Assembly: GCA_045586185.1 (NCBI GenBank)
Contig: JAZMZV010000015.1
Span: 1-64,000 of the forward strand
Reading direction: 5' to 3'
Length of the DNA: 64,000 bases
From: RUG11551 sp045586185
Lineage (GTDB): Bacteria > Planctomycetota > Planctomycetia > Pirellulales > Thermoguttaceae
Position numbers and translations under genes: made by a program. This document shows, piece after piece, positions 1-7,304 of the stretch. Position 1 is the stretch's first letter. Each line of letters begins with the position of its first letter. A model generated the notes under the pieces. That model was not told the origin of the DNA. It saw only the letters and a program-made list of their open reading frames with translations, and did not search any database.

Positions 1-317
1 CCTACGACAAAAACGATTTCCAGACTGCCAGCGAAAGACTTGGCGGTTTAACGTTCTCCCTGCGTGTAACAGGGCGGGGCGGGGGAGACTGGACGATCAA
101 CCAGAATAACGGTCGAATCGGGATTTATCAAGGGCTTTCCAGCTTTGCCGACGTCCCGCTGATGACCATGAATACTGAGACATTCAATCAACTTCAGACC
201 AGTTCCGATTCCGATCTGTTCTGGAACGTCAGCTGGGAAAACGCTCCTGTTGAATTCAAAGCGAAAGCCGTTCAGGCTCTGCGGGAAGTCAAATCGAAAG
301 TCGCGGACGCTAAGTAA
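1..317 (+). CDS. C-terminal fragment of an unrecognised protein
   Basis: The reading frame enters from outside the window and ends at TAA 315-317; about 104 residues are visible. The segment has a Gly-rich stretch (TGRGGGDWT), a middle part with NRxGIYQG-like sequence, and a charged Lys/Ala-rich C-terminus ending VKSKVADAK. I do not recognise a family. It is on the same strand as the ketosynthase gene, with 63 nt between them, so it may be the preceding gene of the same transcript. Confidence 0.6.
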   Translation, partial: YDKNDFQTASERLGGLTFSLRVTGRGGGDWTINQNNGRIGIYQGLSSFADVPLMTMNTETFNQLQTSSDSDLFWNVSWENAPVEFKAKAVQALREVKSKVADAK

Positions 318-380
318 TGCGATGTAACTGAATCGTTGTCAAACGACCATTCATAACAATATTAAACAGTAAAAAGAACA

Positions 381-3179
381 ATGACGTTATCAAAAATAGC
401 GATAGTCGGAATAGCGTGTCGATTGCCGGGGGCGCCGAACGTAGACGAATTCTGGAAGCTGGTCTGCGAAGGTCGCACTGCTATCGGTCCCGTTCCTGAA
501 TCGCGACTGAATCGAAAGCTGTTTTACGACCCTGAAAAAGGCGTCCGAAACAAAACGTATACCGATCTGGCGGCGATAATCGACTATCCCGCTGTTGACC
601 GAACCCGAACGCCGCTTCCGCCCAACGCAGAGCAGATTTACGACCGCGTTCCGCTGACGCTGTGTGCCTCCGTCGCCGACGCGTGCCGAAACGCTGGCTG
701 GGATCCGTTCAACTTCCCGATTCGCAACGCCGGCGTTTACTTCGGAACAACCCGCCCCGGCGACCGTTCCGAAGTTATTGGTCTTCGCACCTATTGCCCG
801 GAAGCGTTGTACGAACTCGGGCGCGTTGAGTCGTTCAAGGCGGAATTGGAAGAAGCTCAGCGTGACGAACTGCTTTCTGAATTAAAGTCGGAATTCGTTC
901 GCGATTTGGAAGCCAGCCAGAACAATATTACCGAAGACATGGAATCGCCGCGGGCGTCTGACGCTTGCGGGTTGATTTCCAGAGCGTTCAATCTTAACGG
1001 GCCGTACATGGTGTTCAATTCCGCCTGCGCGTCGTCGCTGCATGCGTTGTCTCAGGCGGTCATGGCTCTGCAGGAACATAAAATCGACGCTGCCATTGCC
1101 GGCGGCGCAAGCTATTTCCATTCCGATACGCTCGTTCTGTTTGCGTCGTCTCAATCCATGACGACAAACCGCTCCTGCCCGTTCGACGAAGACGCCGACG
1201 GCATGGTCGTGGGAGAAGGCAACGTCGTCTTTATTCTCAAACGTCTGGAAGACGCGATTCGTGACAAGGACGACATCAAAGCCGTTATCGCCGGATACGG
1301 AATCGCTTCAGACGGTAAAGGCAAAAGCCTTTGGGCGCCGAGAAAAGAAGGTCAAATCGAGGCAATGAGTCGGGCGTACGCTTCCGGGCTTGATCCGGCT
1401 GAAATTGACTATATCGAAGGGCACGCAACGTCTACCGCGTTGGGCGACGCGACCGAAATGGAAGCTCTGACGGCTGTCTTCGGCGGTTGCCATCCGGACA
1501 AAAAGATTCCCATCGGTTCTTCCAAAGGCAACGTTGGTCACACGCTGGAATCCGCCGGCGCGACGGGCGTTCTCAAAGCGGTTTTGGTTCTGCAGAACAA
1601 ATACTGCCCGCCTGTTGCCGGGTTGAAAAAACTCAGTTCCAAGATTCCGTGGGATAAAGTCCCGGTTGCCGCGTCTAACGAAGGGCATCCGCTGGAAAAG
1701 ATTTCTGATGGCGATCGCCCCATGCGCGTCGGCGTGAACTCGTTCGGCATCGGCGGCTTGGACGTCCATCTGGTTATTGAAGAATGGACGGGGAAAGCCG
1801 CGTCCGTACCTGCGGCTGCGCCCAGCGCTGCTCCAAAAGCGGAACCGATTGCCGTCGTTGGCGTCGGCTGTATTTATCCAGACGCGTATAACATGACTGA
1901 CTTTGCTTCTCTGGTTTCCGGCGGAAAGAACGCAATCAAACTTATCCCGGAAAGCCGCTGGAATTACCTTCAGATTCTCGAACAGCGCGAAGTCGAGTCG
2001 GAATACCCGGTCGGTCAGCCGGAAGCGGGCGTTATTGACAAATACGTCTATGACTGGAAAAAGAACAAGATTCCGCCCAAGCAGGTTGCCAACGCCAGCC
2101 CGTTACAGTTTATGGCTCTCGACGCTGTCAACGAAGCCCTGGCGGACGCCGGTTTTGACTTCTCCGACGAAAGCCGCCGCCGCGCCGGCGTTGTTGTCGG
2201 AACGACTTTTGGCGGATGGTTTGCCGATCAGATGAACCTGATTCTGTGGCTGCCGCTGATGGAGGAATGTCTCCGCAAAGAGCTGCTCGCCCGCGGCGTG
2301 GACGATGCGAAAATCGAGAAGATTATCGACGATTTCGCCAACGCAATGCATAAGAAAATGCCGGCTCTGCTCGACGAGACGGGGTCGTTTACTCCCAGCG
2401 CGCTGTCGTCCAGAATTACCAAGTCCCTTGACCTTCACGGCGGCGCCGTTGCTCTGGAAGGCGGATTCGCAACGACAGGAATGGCTCTCAACTGCTGTAT
2501 CGACCAGCTTCGCGTTGGAATGAACGACATGATGATCTGCGTTTGCGGTCAGCAGGATTTCGGTCCGGTCGGAATTGACGAGGCAATGTCCAAAGGCATT
2601 TGGGCAAAAGACGGCCGCGTGTCTCCCTTTGACGTCAAGGCGAACGGTTACGTTCATGGCGAGGGAGTTGGCGTCCTGGTTCTCATGCGGTACGACGAAG
2701 CCGTCAAACAGGGTCGTAAAATTCACGCTGTTATCGACGACATTGGCGTTGGGTCCGGTTACTCTGTAACAGACAACGTCTTGATGGCGATGGAGCGTTC
2801 CGGCGTCAAAGCTGGAACCATGCCGTCGTTTATCGAAGGCGACTTTAACGGCGTAGCGGAAAAGGACGCGGCTGTCGTTGAAGCTCTTAGCGTCGCAGGG
2901 CGTCAGTTTGCCGACGGCGCTAAAACGACGCTGGGGTCTGTCGTCAACCAAATTGGATACTTGCCCCTTGCTGAAGGCGCAGCGTCCATTTTGGCGGCTA
3001 TCGAGAACCTGAAACAGGGCAAATGGAGCAAGTCGCCATGCTTGACTCAACCTGCGCTGTACTACACCCGATATAACAATATCGAAGTTCCGAAAGATGA
3101 AAAATCCATGCCGAAAGACGCTGCTGTGGGCGTTTGTTCCGGCGACAATATTTGCAGTTTCGTAAGACTACATAAATAA
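381..3179 (+). CDS. Two-domain beta-ketoacyl synthase: active KS followed by a catalytically dead KS (chain-length-factor-like)
   Basis: 932 residues holding two ketosynthase domains (about 1-470 and 487-915) joined by an Ala/Pro linker. The first has the full decarboxylative Claisen set: Cys216 in NSACASSL, His348 in EGHAT, Lys382 and His387 in SKGNVGH. In the second the equivalent positions are Phe696 (GGFATTG), Asp821 (EGDFN) and Tyr860 (NQIGY), so it cannot condense. An active KS fused to a dead partner is the layout of PfaC-type PUFA synthase and resembles type II KS-CLF pairs, where the partner shapes chain length. No acyltransferase, ketoreductase or dehydratase domain is present. The next gene carries the tandem ACPs, 14 nt downstream. 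Substrate and product are unknown. It is likely the chain-building enzyme of this cluster. Confidence 0.9.
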   Translation: MTLSKIAIVGIACRLPGAPNVDEFWKLVCEGRTAIGPVPESRLNRKLFYDPEKGVRNKTYTDLAAIIDYPAVDRTRTPLPPNAEQIYDRVPLTLCASVADACRNAGWDPFNFPIRNAGVYFGTTRPGDRSEVIGLRTYCPEALYELGRVESFKAELEEAQRDELLSELKSEFVRDLEASQNNITEDMESPRASDACGLISRAFNLNGPYMVFNSACASSLHALSQAVMALQEHKIDAAIAGGASYFHSDTLVLFASSQSMTTNRSCPFDEDADGMVVGEGNVVFILKRLEDAIRDKDDIKAVIAGYGIASDGKGKSLWAPRKEGQIEAMSRAYASGLDPAEIDYIEGHATSTALGDATEMEALTAVFGGCHPDKKIPIGSSKGNVGHTLESAGATGVLKAVLVLQNKYCPPVAGLKKLSSKIPWDKVPVAASNEGHPLEKISDGDRPMRVGVNSFGIGGLDVHLVIEEWTGKAASVPAAAPSAAPKAEPIAVVGVGCIYPDAYNMTDFASLVSGGKNAIKLIPESRWNYLQILEQREVESEYPVGQPEAGVIDKYVYDWKKNKIPPKQVANASPLQFMALDAVNEALADAGFDFSDESRRRAGVVVGTTFGGWFADQMNLILWLPLMEECLRKELLARGVDDAKIEKIIDDFANAMHKKMPALLDETGSFTPSALSSRITKSLDLHGGAVALEGGFATTGMALNCCIDQLRVGMNDMMICVCGQQDFGPVGIDEAMSKGIWAKDGRVSPFDVKANGYVHGEGVGVLVLMRYDEAVKQGRKIHAVIDDIGVGSGYSVTDNVLMAMERSGVKAGTMPSFIEGDFNGVAEKDAAVVEALSVAGRQFADGAKTTLGSVVNQIGYLPLAEGAASILAAIENLKQGKWSKSPCLTQPALYYTRYNNIEVPKDEKSMPKDAAVGVCSGDNICSFVRLHK

Positions 3180-3193
3180 ATTTGGAGAGAATT

Positions 3194-4450
3194 ATGAGTA
3201 AAGGTCGAATTGTTTTCTTTGACGCTACCGAAGTTCGTCGAGAAAAAATGCGTAACGCGGCTATGGGCGTCAAAGAGTCCAAAGCCGTCAATCCAGAAGT
3301 TGAATTCGTAGACAAAAACGTTACACCCCCGGTCGTAGAACCAGCGCCGAAAGCGGAAGTCAAAGTCGAAAAGCCGGAAGTGATAATCGAGAAACCGGCG
3401 CCCGCCGCTCCTGCAATCGCCGTTTCCAAAGAAGAACTGGAAGGCGCTTTGATTGCGTTTGTTGTCGAACAGACAGGCTATCCGGAAGAGATGGTTGAAA
3501 TGGACGCCGACCTCGAAGGCGACTTGGGTATCGACAGCATCAAAAAGGCTCAGCTGATGGGCGAACTGAACGAGAAGTATCATTTCGTCGACGTCTCCGC
3601 CCCGGCTGACAACGATATGTCTCTGGACGACTTCCCGACGCTGGGGGCGATTCGCGATTATCTGCTCAGCAAAGCAGGGGGAAGTATGGAAGGCGGTAAC
3701 GGAACGACCAGCGGGAGTGAAGTTACGCTTCCTAAAACCGAACCAAAAGAGGAGCCTGCTCCAGCGTCAACTCCTGTTTCAGAACCTGCTCCTCTCGCAA
3801 CTCGCAACTCGCAACTCGTAACTGTTTCCAAAGAAGAACTTGAATCCGCACTGGTTGCGTTCGTTGTCGAACAGACGGGCTATCCGGAAGAAATGGTTGA
3901 GATGGACGCAGACCTCGAAGGCGACCTGGGTATCGACAGCATTAAAAAGGCTCAGCTGATGGGCGAACTGAACGAGAAGTATCATTTTGTCAACGTCTCC
4001 GCTCCAGCTGACAACGATATGTCCCTGGACGATTTCCCGACGCTCGCATCGATTCGCGATTACCTGCTTGGCAAAGCGAGCGGAACAGGATTGGAAGGCG
4101 GTAACGAAACGACCAGCGGGAGTGAAGTTACGCTTCCTGAAGCTGAACCGGAGAAGCCCGCGCCTGCGCCCGCGTCTGCGTCCAAAGCCTCTGCCCAAAG
4201 CCCCAAGTTCAAAGACGAGCTTGCCGCGTTCCTGATTAACTTCGTCGTTGAGCAGACGGGGTATCCGGAAGAGATGGTTGAAATGGACGTCGATTTGGAA
4301 GGCGACCTGGGAATCGACAGCATCAAAAAGGCGCAGCTTTTCGGCGAACTGTCTGAAAAGTACGAGCTGGTTCCGCTGGGCGACATGTCGCTGGACGATT
4401 TCAAAACGTTGCGTGACATTTTCAACGCAATTCTTCAATGCGCTCGATAG
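3194..4450 (+). CDS. Triple acyl carrier protein (three tandem ACP domains)
   Basis: 418 residues. After a 75-residue Pro/Glu/Lys-rich leader come three ACP domains with LGIDSIKKAQ phosphopantetheine sites at Ser115, Ser249 and Ser376. The IDSIK form is typical of PfaA-type PUFA synthase ACPs rather than FASII ACP. Domains 1 and 2 are almost identical, including part of the linkers; domain 3 is more diverged and lacks the short APADN insert. An in-frame TTG lies 12 nt upstream at 3182, but ATG 3194 with GGAGAGA just before it is the better start. The linkers between domains hold two kinds of dispersed DNA repeat (see repeat entries), giving peptides GGNGTTSGSEVTLP, GGNETTSGSEVTLP and LATRNSQL. 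Multiple carriers probably raise flux through the adjoining KS. Confidence 0.92.
   Translation: MSKGRIVFFDATEVRREKMRNAAMGVKESKAVNPEVEFVDKNVTPPVVEPAPKAEVKVEKPEVIIEKPAPAAPAIAVSKEELEGALIAFVVEQTGYPEEMVEMDADLEGDLGIDSIKKAQLMGELNEKYHFVDVSAPADNDMSLDDFPTLGAIRDYLLSKAGGSMEGGNGTTSGSEVTLPKTEPKEEPAPASTPVSEPAPLATRNSQLVTVSKEELESALVAFVVEQTGYPEEMVEMDADLEGDLGIDSIKKAQLMGELNEKYHFVNVSAPADNDMSLDDFPTLASIRDYLLGKASGTGLEGGNETTSGSEVTLPEAEPEKPAPAPASASKASAQSPKFKDELAAFLINFVVEQTGYPEEMVEMDVDLEGDLGIDSIKKAQLFGELSEKYELVPLGDMSLDDFKTLRDIFNAILQCAR
3691..3730 (+). repeat. 40-nt dispersed element inside the ACP1-ACP2 linker
   Basis: The segment begins AGGCGGTAACG and ends GAAGTTACGCTT; GTAAC and GTTAC near its ends form an inverted pair. 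A second copy is in the next linker (4096-4135), and a third, also 40 nt with the same ends, is in a non-coding gap at 40940-40979. The finding of the same element in coding and non-coding DNA suggests a small mobile or spreading repeat that was accommodated in frame. Confidence 0.6.
3793..3823 (+). repeat. CTCGCAA heptamer repeat inside the ACP1-ACP2 linker
   Basis: About four units of CTCGCAA, the last changed to CTCGTAA, translated in frame as LATRNSQLVT. The same heptamer array occurs in the AMP ligase gene (6257-6286) and in several non-coding gaps, mostly in the opposite orientation (TTGCGAG). Confidence 0.75.
4096..4135 (+). repeat. 40-nt dispersed element inside the ACP2-ACP3 linker
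   Basis: Nearly identical to the copy at 3691-3730 and matching the non-coding copy at 40940-40979 at both ends. It encodes GGNETTSGSEVTLP. The near identity with 3691-3730 may come from duplication of the whole ACP unit rather than from a separate insertion. Confidence 0.55.
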
Positions 4451-4461
4451 TTGATTAACCC

Positions 4462-5508
4462 ATGATTAATGCAGCAATAACCGGAATGGCGTTTGCCGTT
4501 CCGGAGAAAATATTGGATAACGCTGAGATTCTGCGCCGATTCCCGCAGGGGAACATGGAATCTTTCCTCAAGGTTATCGGCATAGAGCAGCGGCACATTC
4601 TGTCTGAGGGCGAGTCGGAGTCCGACGTTGCCGTCAAGGCGGCGGAGGAACTGTTTGCTCAAACGGGGGTTGACCGCTCGGAAATCGACGCCATCGTTTA
4701 CTGCACGCAGTCCCCTGACCATCTATCGCCCACCACGGCGACGATTATGCAGGATCGCCTCGGCTTGAACTCCAATATTCTTGCATTTGACATGTCTCAG
4801 ACCTGTACGTCTTTCGTTCATTTAATGCAGGTCTGCAACAGCCTGATTGCCAGCGGAGCCAGAAAGAAGATTTTGGCGTTCACCGCCGACGCGACGTCAC
4901 AGCTGATTCATCCGATGGACGGGACGCTCGTTCCGATTCACGGCGACGGCGCGATTGCAACGCTGGTCGAACCGTCTCCGGACAACGCGCTTTCTTTTGA
5001 ATGGTTTGACTTCGCCGTTGACGGTTCCCAGAAAGACCGTCTGATTATCCCCATGGGCGGAAGCCGCATGCCGTTCAACGCGGATAAAATCGAAGAAACG
5101 GTTGATGGTTTCGGAAACGTCCATACGTCTCAGTATTTGCACATGGACGGCGCTGCGGTGTTCCATTTTGTCGTCCATACAATCCCGAAGTTTATCAAAC
5201 AGGCGTGCCAAAAGAACAACGTCAAGCTGGAAGATTACGATCTGATCGTATTCCATCAGGCGAACAACATGATGGTCGACATGCTTTACAAGCTGCTCAA
5301 AGTCCCGACGGAAAAACGGATGTACTACATCAAAAACATCGGCAACATGAGCGGAGGTTCACTTCCGGCGGCCCTTCATGAAGCGATCAGAATCGGGAAA
5401 TGTGGACCGAACTCCCGCGTTCTGCTGACCGGATTCGGCGCCGGCATGAGCTGGGCGTCCATGTCAATCCGCCTCGGCGACGTCATCGTCGGCAACGGCG
5501 TGGAATAA
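4462..5508 (+). CDS. Beta-ketoacyl-ACP synthase III (FabH/KASIII-like)
   Basis: 348 residues, the usual KASIII length. The thiolase-fold catalytic triad is visible: Cys115 in SQTCTSFVH, His265 in FHQANNMM and Asn295 in IGNMSGGS. KASIII enzymes condense an acyl-CoA starter with malonyl-ACP, or transfer or condense acyl groups in secondary pathways (DarB and similar). It follows the triple ACP by 11 nt, so it is co-transcribed and likely starts or finishes the chain made by the KS pair. It is diverged from housekeeping FabH (CTS rather than the usual CSG or CAG at the active site), which fits a pathway-specific enzyme. Start ATG 4462 has no strong Shine-Dalgarno sequence. Confidence 0.9.
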   Translation: MINAAITGMAFAVPEKILDNAEILRRFPQGNMESFLKVIGIEQRHILSEGESESDVAVKAAEELFAQTGVDRSEIDAIVYCTQSPDHLSPTTATIMQDRLGLNSNILAFDMSQTCTSFVHLMQVCNSLIASGARKKILAFTADATSQLIHPMDGTLVPIHGDGAIATLVEPSPDNALSFEWFDFAVDGSQKDRLIIPMGGSRMPFNADKIEETVDGFGNVHTSQYLHMDGAAVFHFVVHTIPKFIKQACQKNNVKLEDYDLIVFHQANNMMVDMLYKLLKVPTEKRMYYIKNIGNMSGGSLPAALHEAIRIGKCGPNSRVLLTGFGAGMSWASMSIRLGDVIVGNGVE

Positions 5509-5687
5509 GATAATTGTTTTCACTCAAGACGCCATTCGTTCACAGTTGCGTTGCTTTTCGTCAACTCCTCACTCCTCATTCCTAACTTCTAACTGCTTTT
5601 CCCTCCCCCTTGATTATTAATTGGGAATTGATACAATAATATATATTAGGAATTTGTTTTAATCAACCATTATTTTGTAAAATTCCC
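5509..5687 (+). promoter_or_regulatory. Gap with a short repeat tract and a sigma70-type promoter for the second half of the cluster
   Basis: The left part (about 5566-5598) is a run of degenerate CTCATTCCTAACTTC-like units, the same style of tract seen elsewhere in the window. The right part has TTGATT 5610-5615, a 16-nt spacer and TACAAT 5632-5637, placing a start near 5644 and a leader of about 45 nt before the ACP gene. The ACP-ligase-LuxEC-FabG genes can therefore be transcribed apart from the KS genes. Confidence 0.5.
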
Positions 5688-5927
5688 ATGTCAAATCTGG
5701 AAAAATACAACAAGATTTTTATGGATTGTTTTTCGCTGACGGAAGCGGATCTCAATTCTGACCTGAAATATCAAAGCATTCCTGCTTGGGATTCCGTTGG
5801 ACACGTCGGCATGATTGCACAGATTGAAGACGCCTTTGACATCATGTTTGAAACGGAAGACATCATCGACTTCAATTCCTACGACAAAGGCAAGGAATTG
5901 CTGGCGAAGTACGGCATCGAATTCTAA
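5688..5927 (+). CDS. Stand-alone acyl carrier protein
   Basis: 79 residues, one ACP domain with the carrier site Ser36 in WDSVGHV. The WDS motif is common in ACPs tied to acyl/AMP ligases and secondary pathways, and unlike the IDSIK sites of the triple ACP upstream. The C-terminal half is acidic and helical. It sits 12 nt before the AMP ligase gene, so the ligase probably loads this carrier and LuxE-LuxC or KASIII uses it. Confidence 0.92.
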   Translation: MSNLEKYNKIFMDCFSLTEADLNSDLKYQSIPAWDSVGHVGMIAQIEDAFDIMFETEDIIDFNSYDKGKELLAKYGIEF

Positions 5928-5939
5928 GTCTCTGAGGCT

Positions 5940-7304
5940 ATGAATCGCTTTTCCGATTTGGAACGCTTTGCTGACCGTACCGCATTGATTGCGTCCGACG
6001 GTCAACAGTATTCGTATAAATGGCTGTTGGAATTCGGGGACGCAGTCGCCCAGCAGGCGGCGAAGCGATCGCTCGTTTTTCTGATTGGTTCCAATACGCC
6101 GCAGTGCATTGCCGGCTACGTCGGGTTTATTCGCCGCGGCGTCGTTCCGGTTCTGATTAACCATACGGTCAGTCAGGAAATGATTGACCAGCTCATCGAC
6201 GCGTATCAGCCGGAATACATTTTTCGCCCCAACGCAGATTTCAACGATTACGAATTCTCGCAACTCGCAACTCGCAACTCGCAACTTTACCCTGAGTTGG
6301 GTTTGATTCTGACGACGTCTGGCAGCACGGGCAGTCCAAAATTCGTCCGGCTGACGTACGAGAACCTGTTCAGCAACGCGGAATCAATTGCCGAGTATCT
6401 GGAAATTGCGTCTGACGACAGAGCGATTACGACGCTTCCTATGACGTATTCTTACGGGCTGTCGATTATCAATTCCCATTTGATTTCCGGGGCGTGTATT
6501 ATTCTAACGGACGCGCCGATTATTGGCAAAGAATTCTGGACGCTTTTTAAAGAGCAAAATCCCACAACGTTCGGCGGCGTCCCGTTTGTTTACGACATGC
6601 TCAAAAAGCTGCGCTTTGCCAGAATGAACTGTCCGTCATTAAAGTACATCACCCAGGCGGGCGGGCATTTGTCGGCAGAGCTGGTAAAAGAGTACGAAGA
6701 TATCTGCAAGCAAAAGGGAATTAAATTCATCGTCATGTACGGTCAAACGGAAGCGACGGCTCGAATGGCGTACATGCCGTGGGACAAGCTGGAAGGGCGA
6801 GAAAACAGCATCGGAATCGCCATTCCCGGCGGGGAATTCTTCCTCATTGACGACCAGGGAACTGTTATCGACCAGCCCGACGTTCCAGGCGAGCTTTGCT
6901 ATCGCGGACCGAACGTGTCGCTGGGCTACGCGACGTGTCGAGAAGAACTTGCCAACGGCGACGACAACGGCGGCGTTCTTCATACCGGCGACGTCGCCAA
7001 ACGCGACGCGGAAGGCTTCTATTATATCGTTGGCAGAAAAAAGCGGTTTTTGAAAATCTTCGGCAACCGGGTCAATCTGGACGAGGTTCAAACGCTGCTG
7101 CTCAAACAGGGCATTGAATCCGCCTGCGTCGGGAAAGACGACGCGATGAAAGTTTACGTTGTAACAGGAACGGACTGCAATTCCGTCCGACTGCTGCTGG
7201 CGGAACTGACGCACCTCAATCAAAGCGCGTTTACGGTTCTAAATATAGACGCCATTCCCCGCAACGACGCTGGCAAGATTTTGTATTCTAAACTGGAGAA
7301 TTGA
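5940..7304 (+). CDS. AMP-dependent acyl ligase (ANL superfamily)
   Basis: 454 residues. The adenylate-forming signature is complete: TTSGSTGSPK (P-loop-like, near 120), YGQTEATARM (near 275), GDVAKRD with the hinge-like GRKKRF, and the catalytic Lys of NDAGKILYS near the C-terminus. Such enzymes activate a carboxylic acid as acyl-AMP and pass it to CoA or an ACP thiol; the adjoining ACP gene suggests an acyl-ACP synthetase. It is shorter than typical 500-550-residue acyl-CoA ligases. Residues around 105-116 (SQLATRNSQL) are encoded by a dispersed heptamer repeat just before the P-loop, where a surface loop is expected. The stop overlaps the next start by one base (TGATG), implying coupled translation. 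Confidence 0.88.
   Translation: MNRFSDLERFADRTALIASDGQQYSYKWLLEFGDAVAQQAAKRSLVFLIGSNTPQCIAGYVGFIRRGVVPVLINHTVSQEMIDQLIDAYQPEYIFRPNADFNDYEFSQLATRNSQLYPELGLILTTSGSTGSPKFVRLTYENLFSNAESIAEYLEIASDDRAITTLPMTYSYGLSIINSHLISGACIILTDAPIIGKEFWTLFKEQNPTTFGGVPFVYDMLKKLRFARMNCPSLKYITQAGGHLSAELVKEYEDICKQKGIKFIVMYGQTEATARMAYMPWDKLEGRENSIGIAIPGGEFFLIDDQGTVIDQPDVPGELCYRGPNVSLGYATCREELANGDDNGGVLHTGDVAKRDAEGFYYIVGRKKRFLKIFGNRVNLDEVQTLLLKQGIESACVGKDDAMKVYVVTGTDCNSVRLLLAELTHLNQSAFTVLNIDAIPRNDAGKILYSKLEN
6257..6286 (+). repeat. CTCGCAA heptamer repeat inside the AMP ligase gene
   Basis: Just over four perfect CTCGCAA units, read in frame as SQLATRNSQL. The same tract is in the triple-ACP linker at 3793-3823 in the same peptide phase, and in gaps at 23587, 30559, 40741, 44134 and 44273. 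Confidence 0.8.

Noticed and set aside
2103..3050. Long open frame on the - strand opposite the second KS domain
   Set aside because: The + strand frame encodes a clear KS domain; the reverse frame has no recognisable motif and reflects GC-skewed third positions.
3793..3823. Possible CRISPR-like or minisatellite array
   Set aside because: Units are 7 nt without spacers and the tract is coding; the non-coding copies also have no spacers and no cas gene is present in the window.
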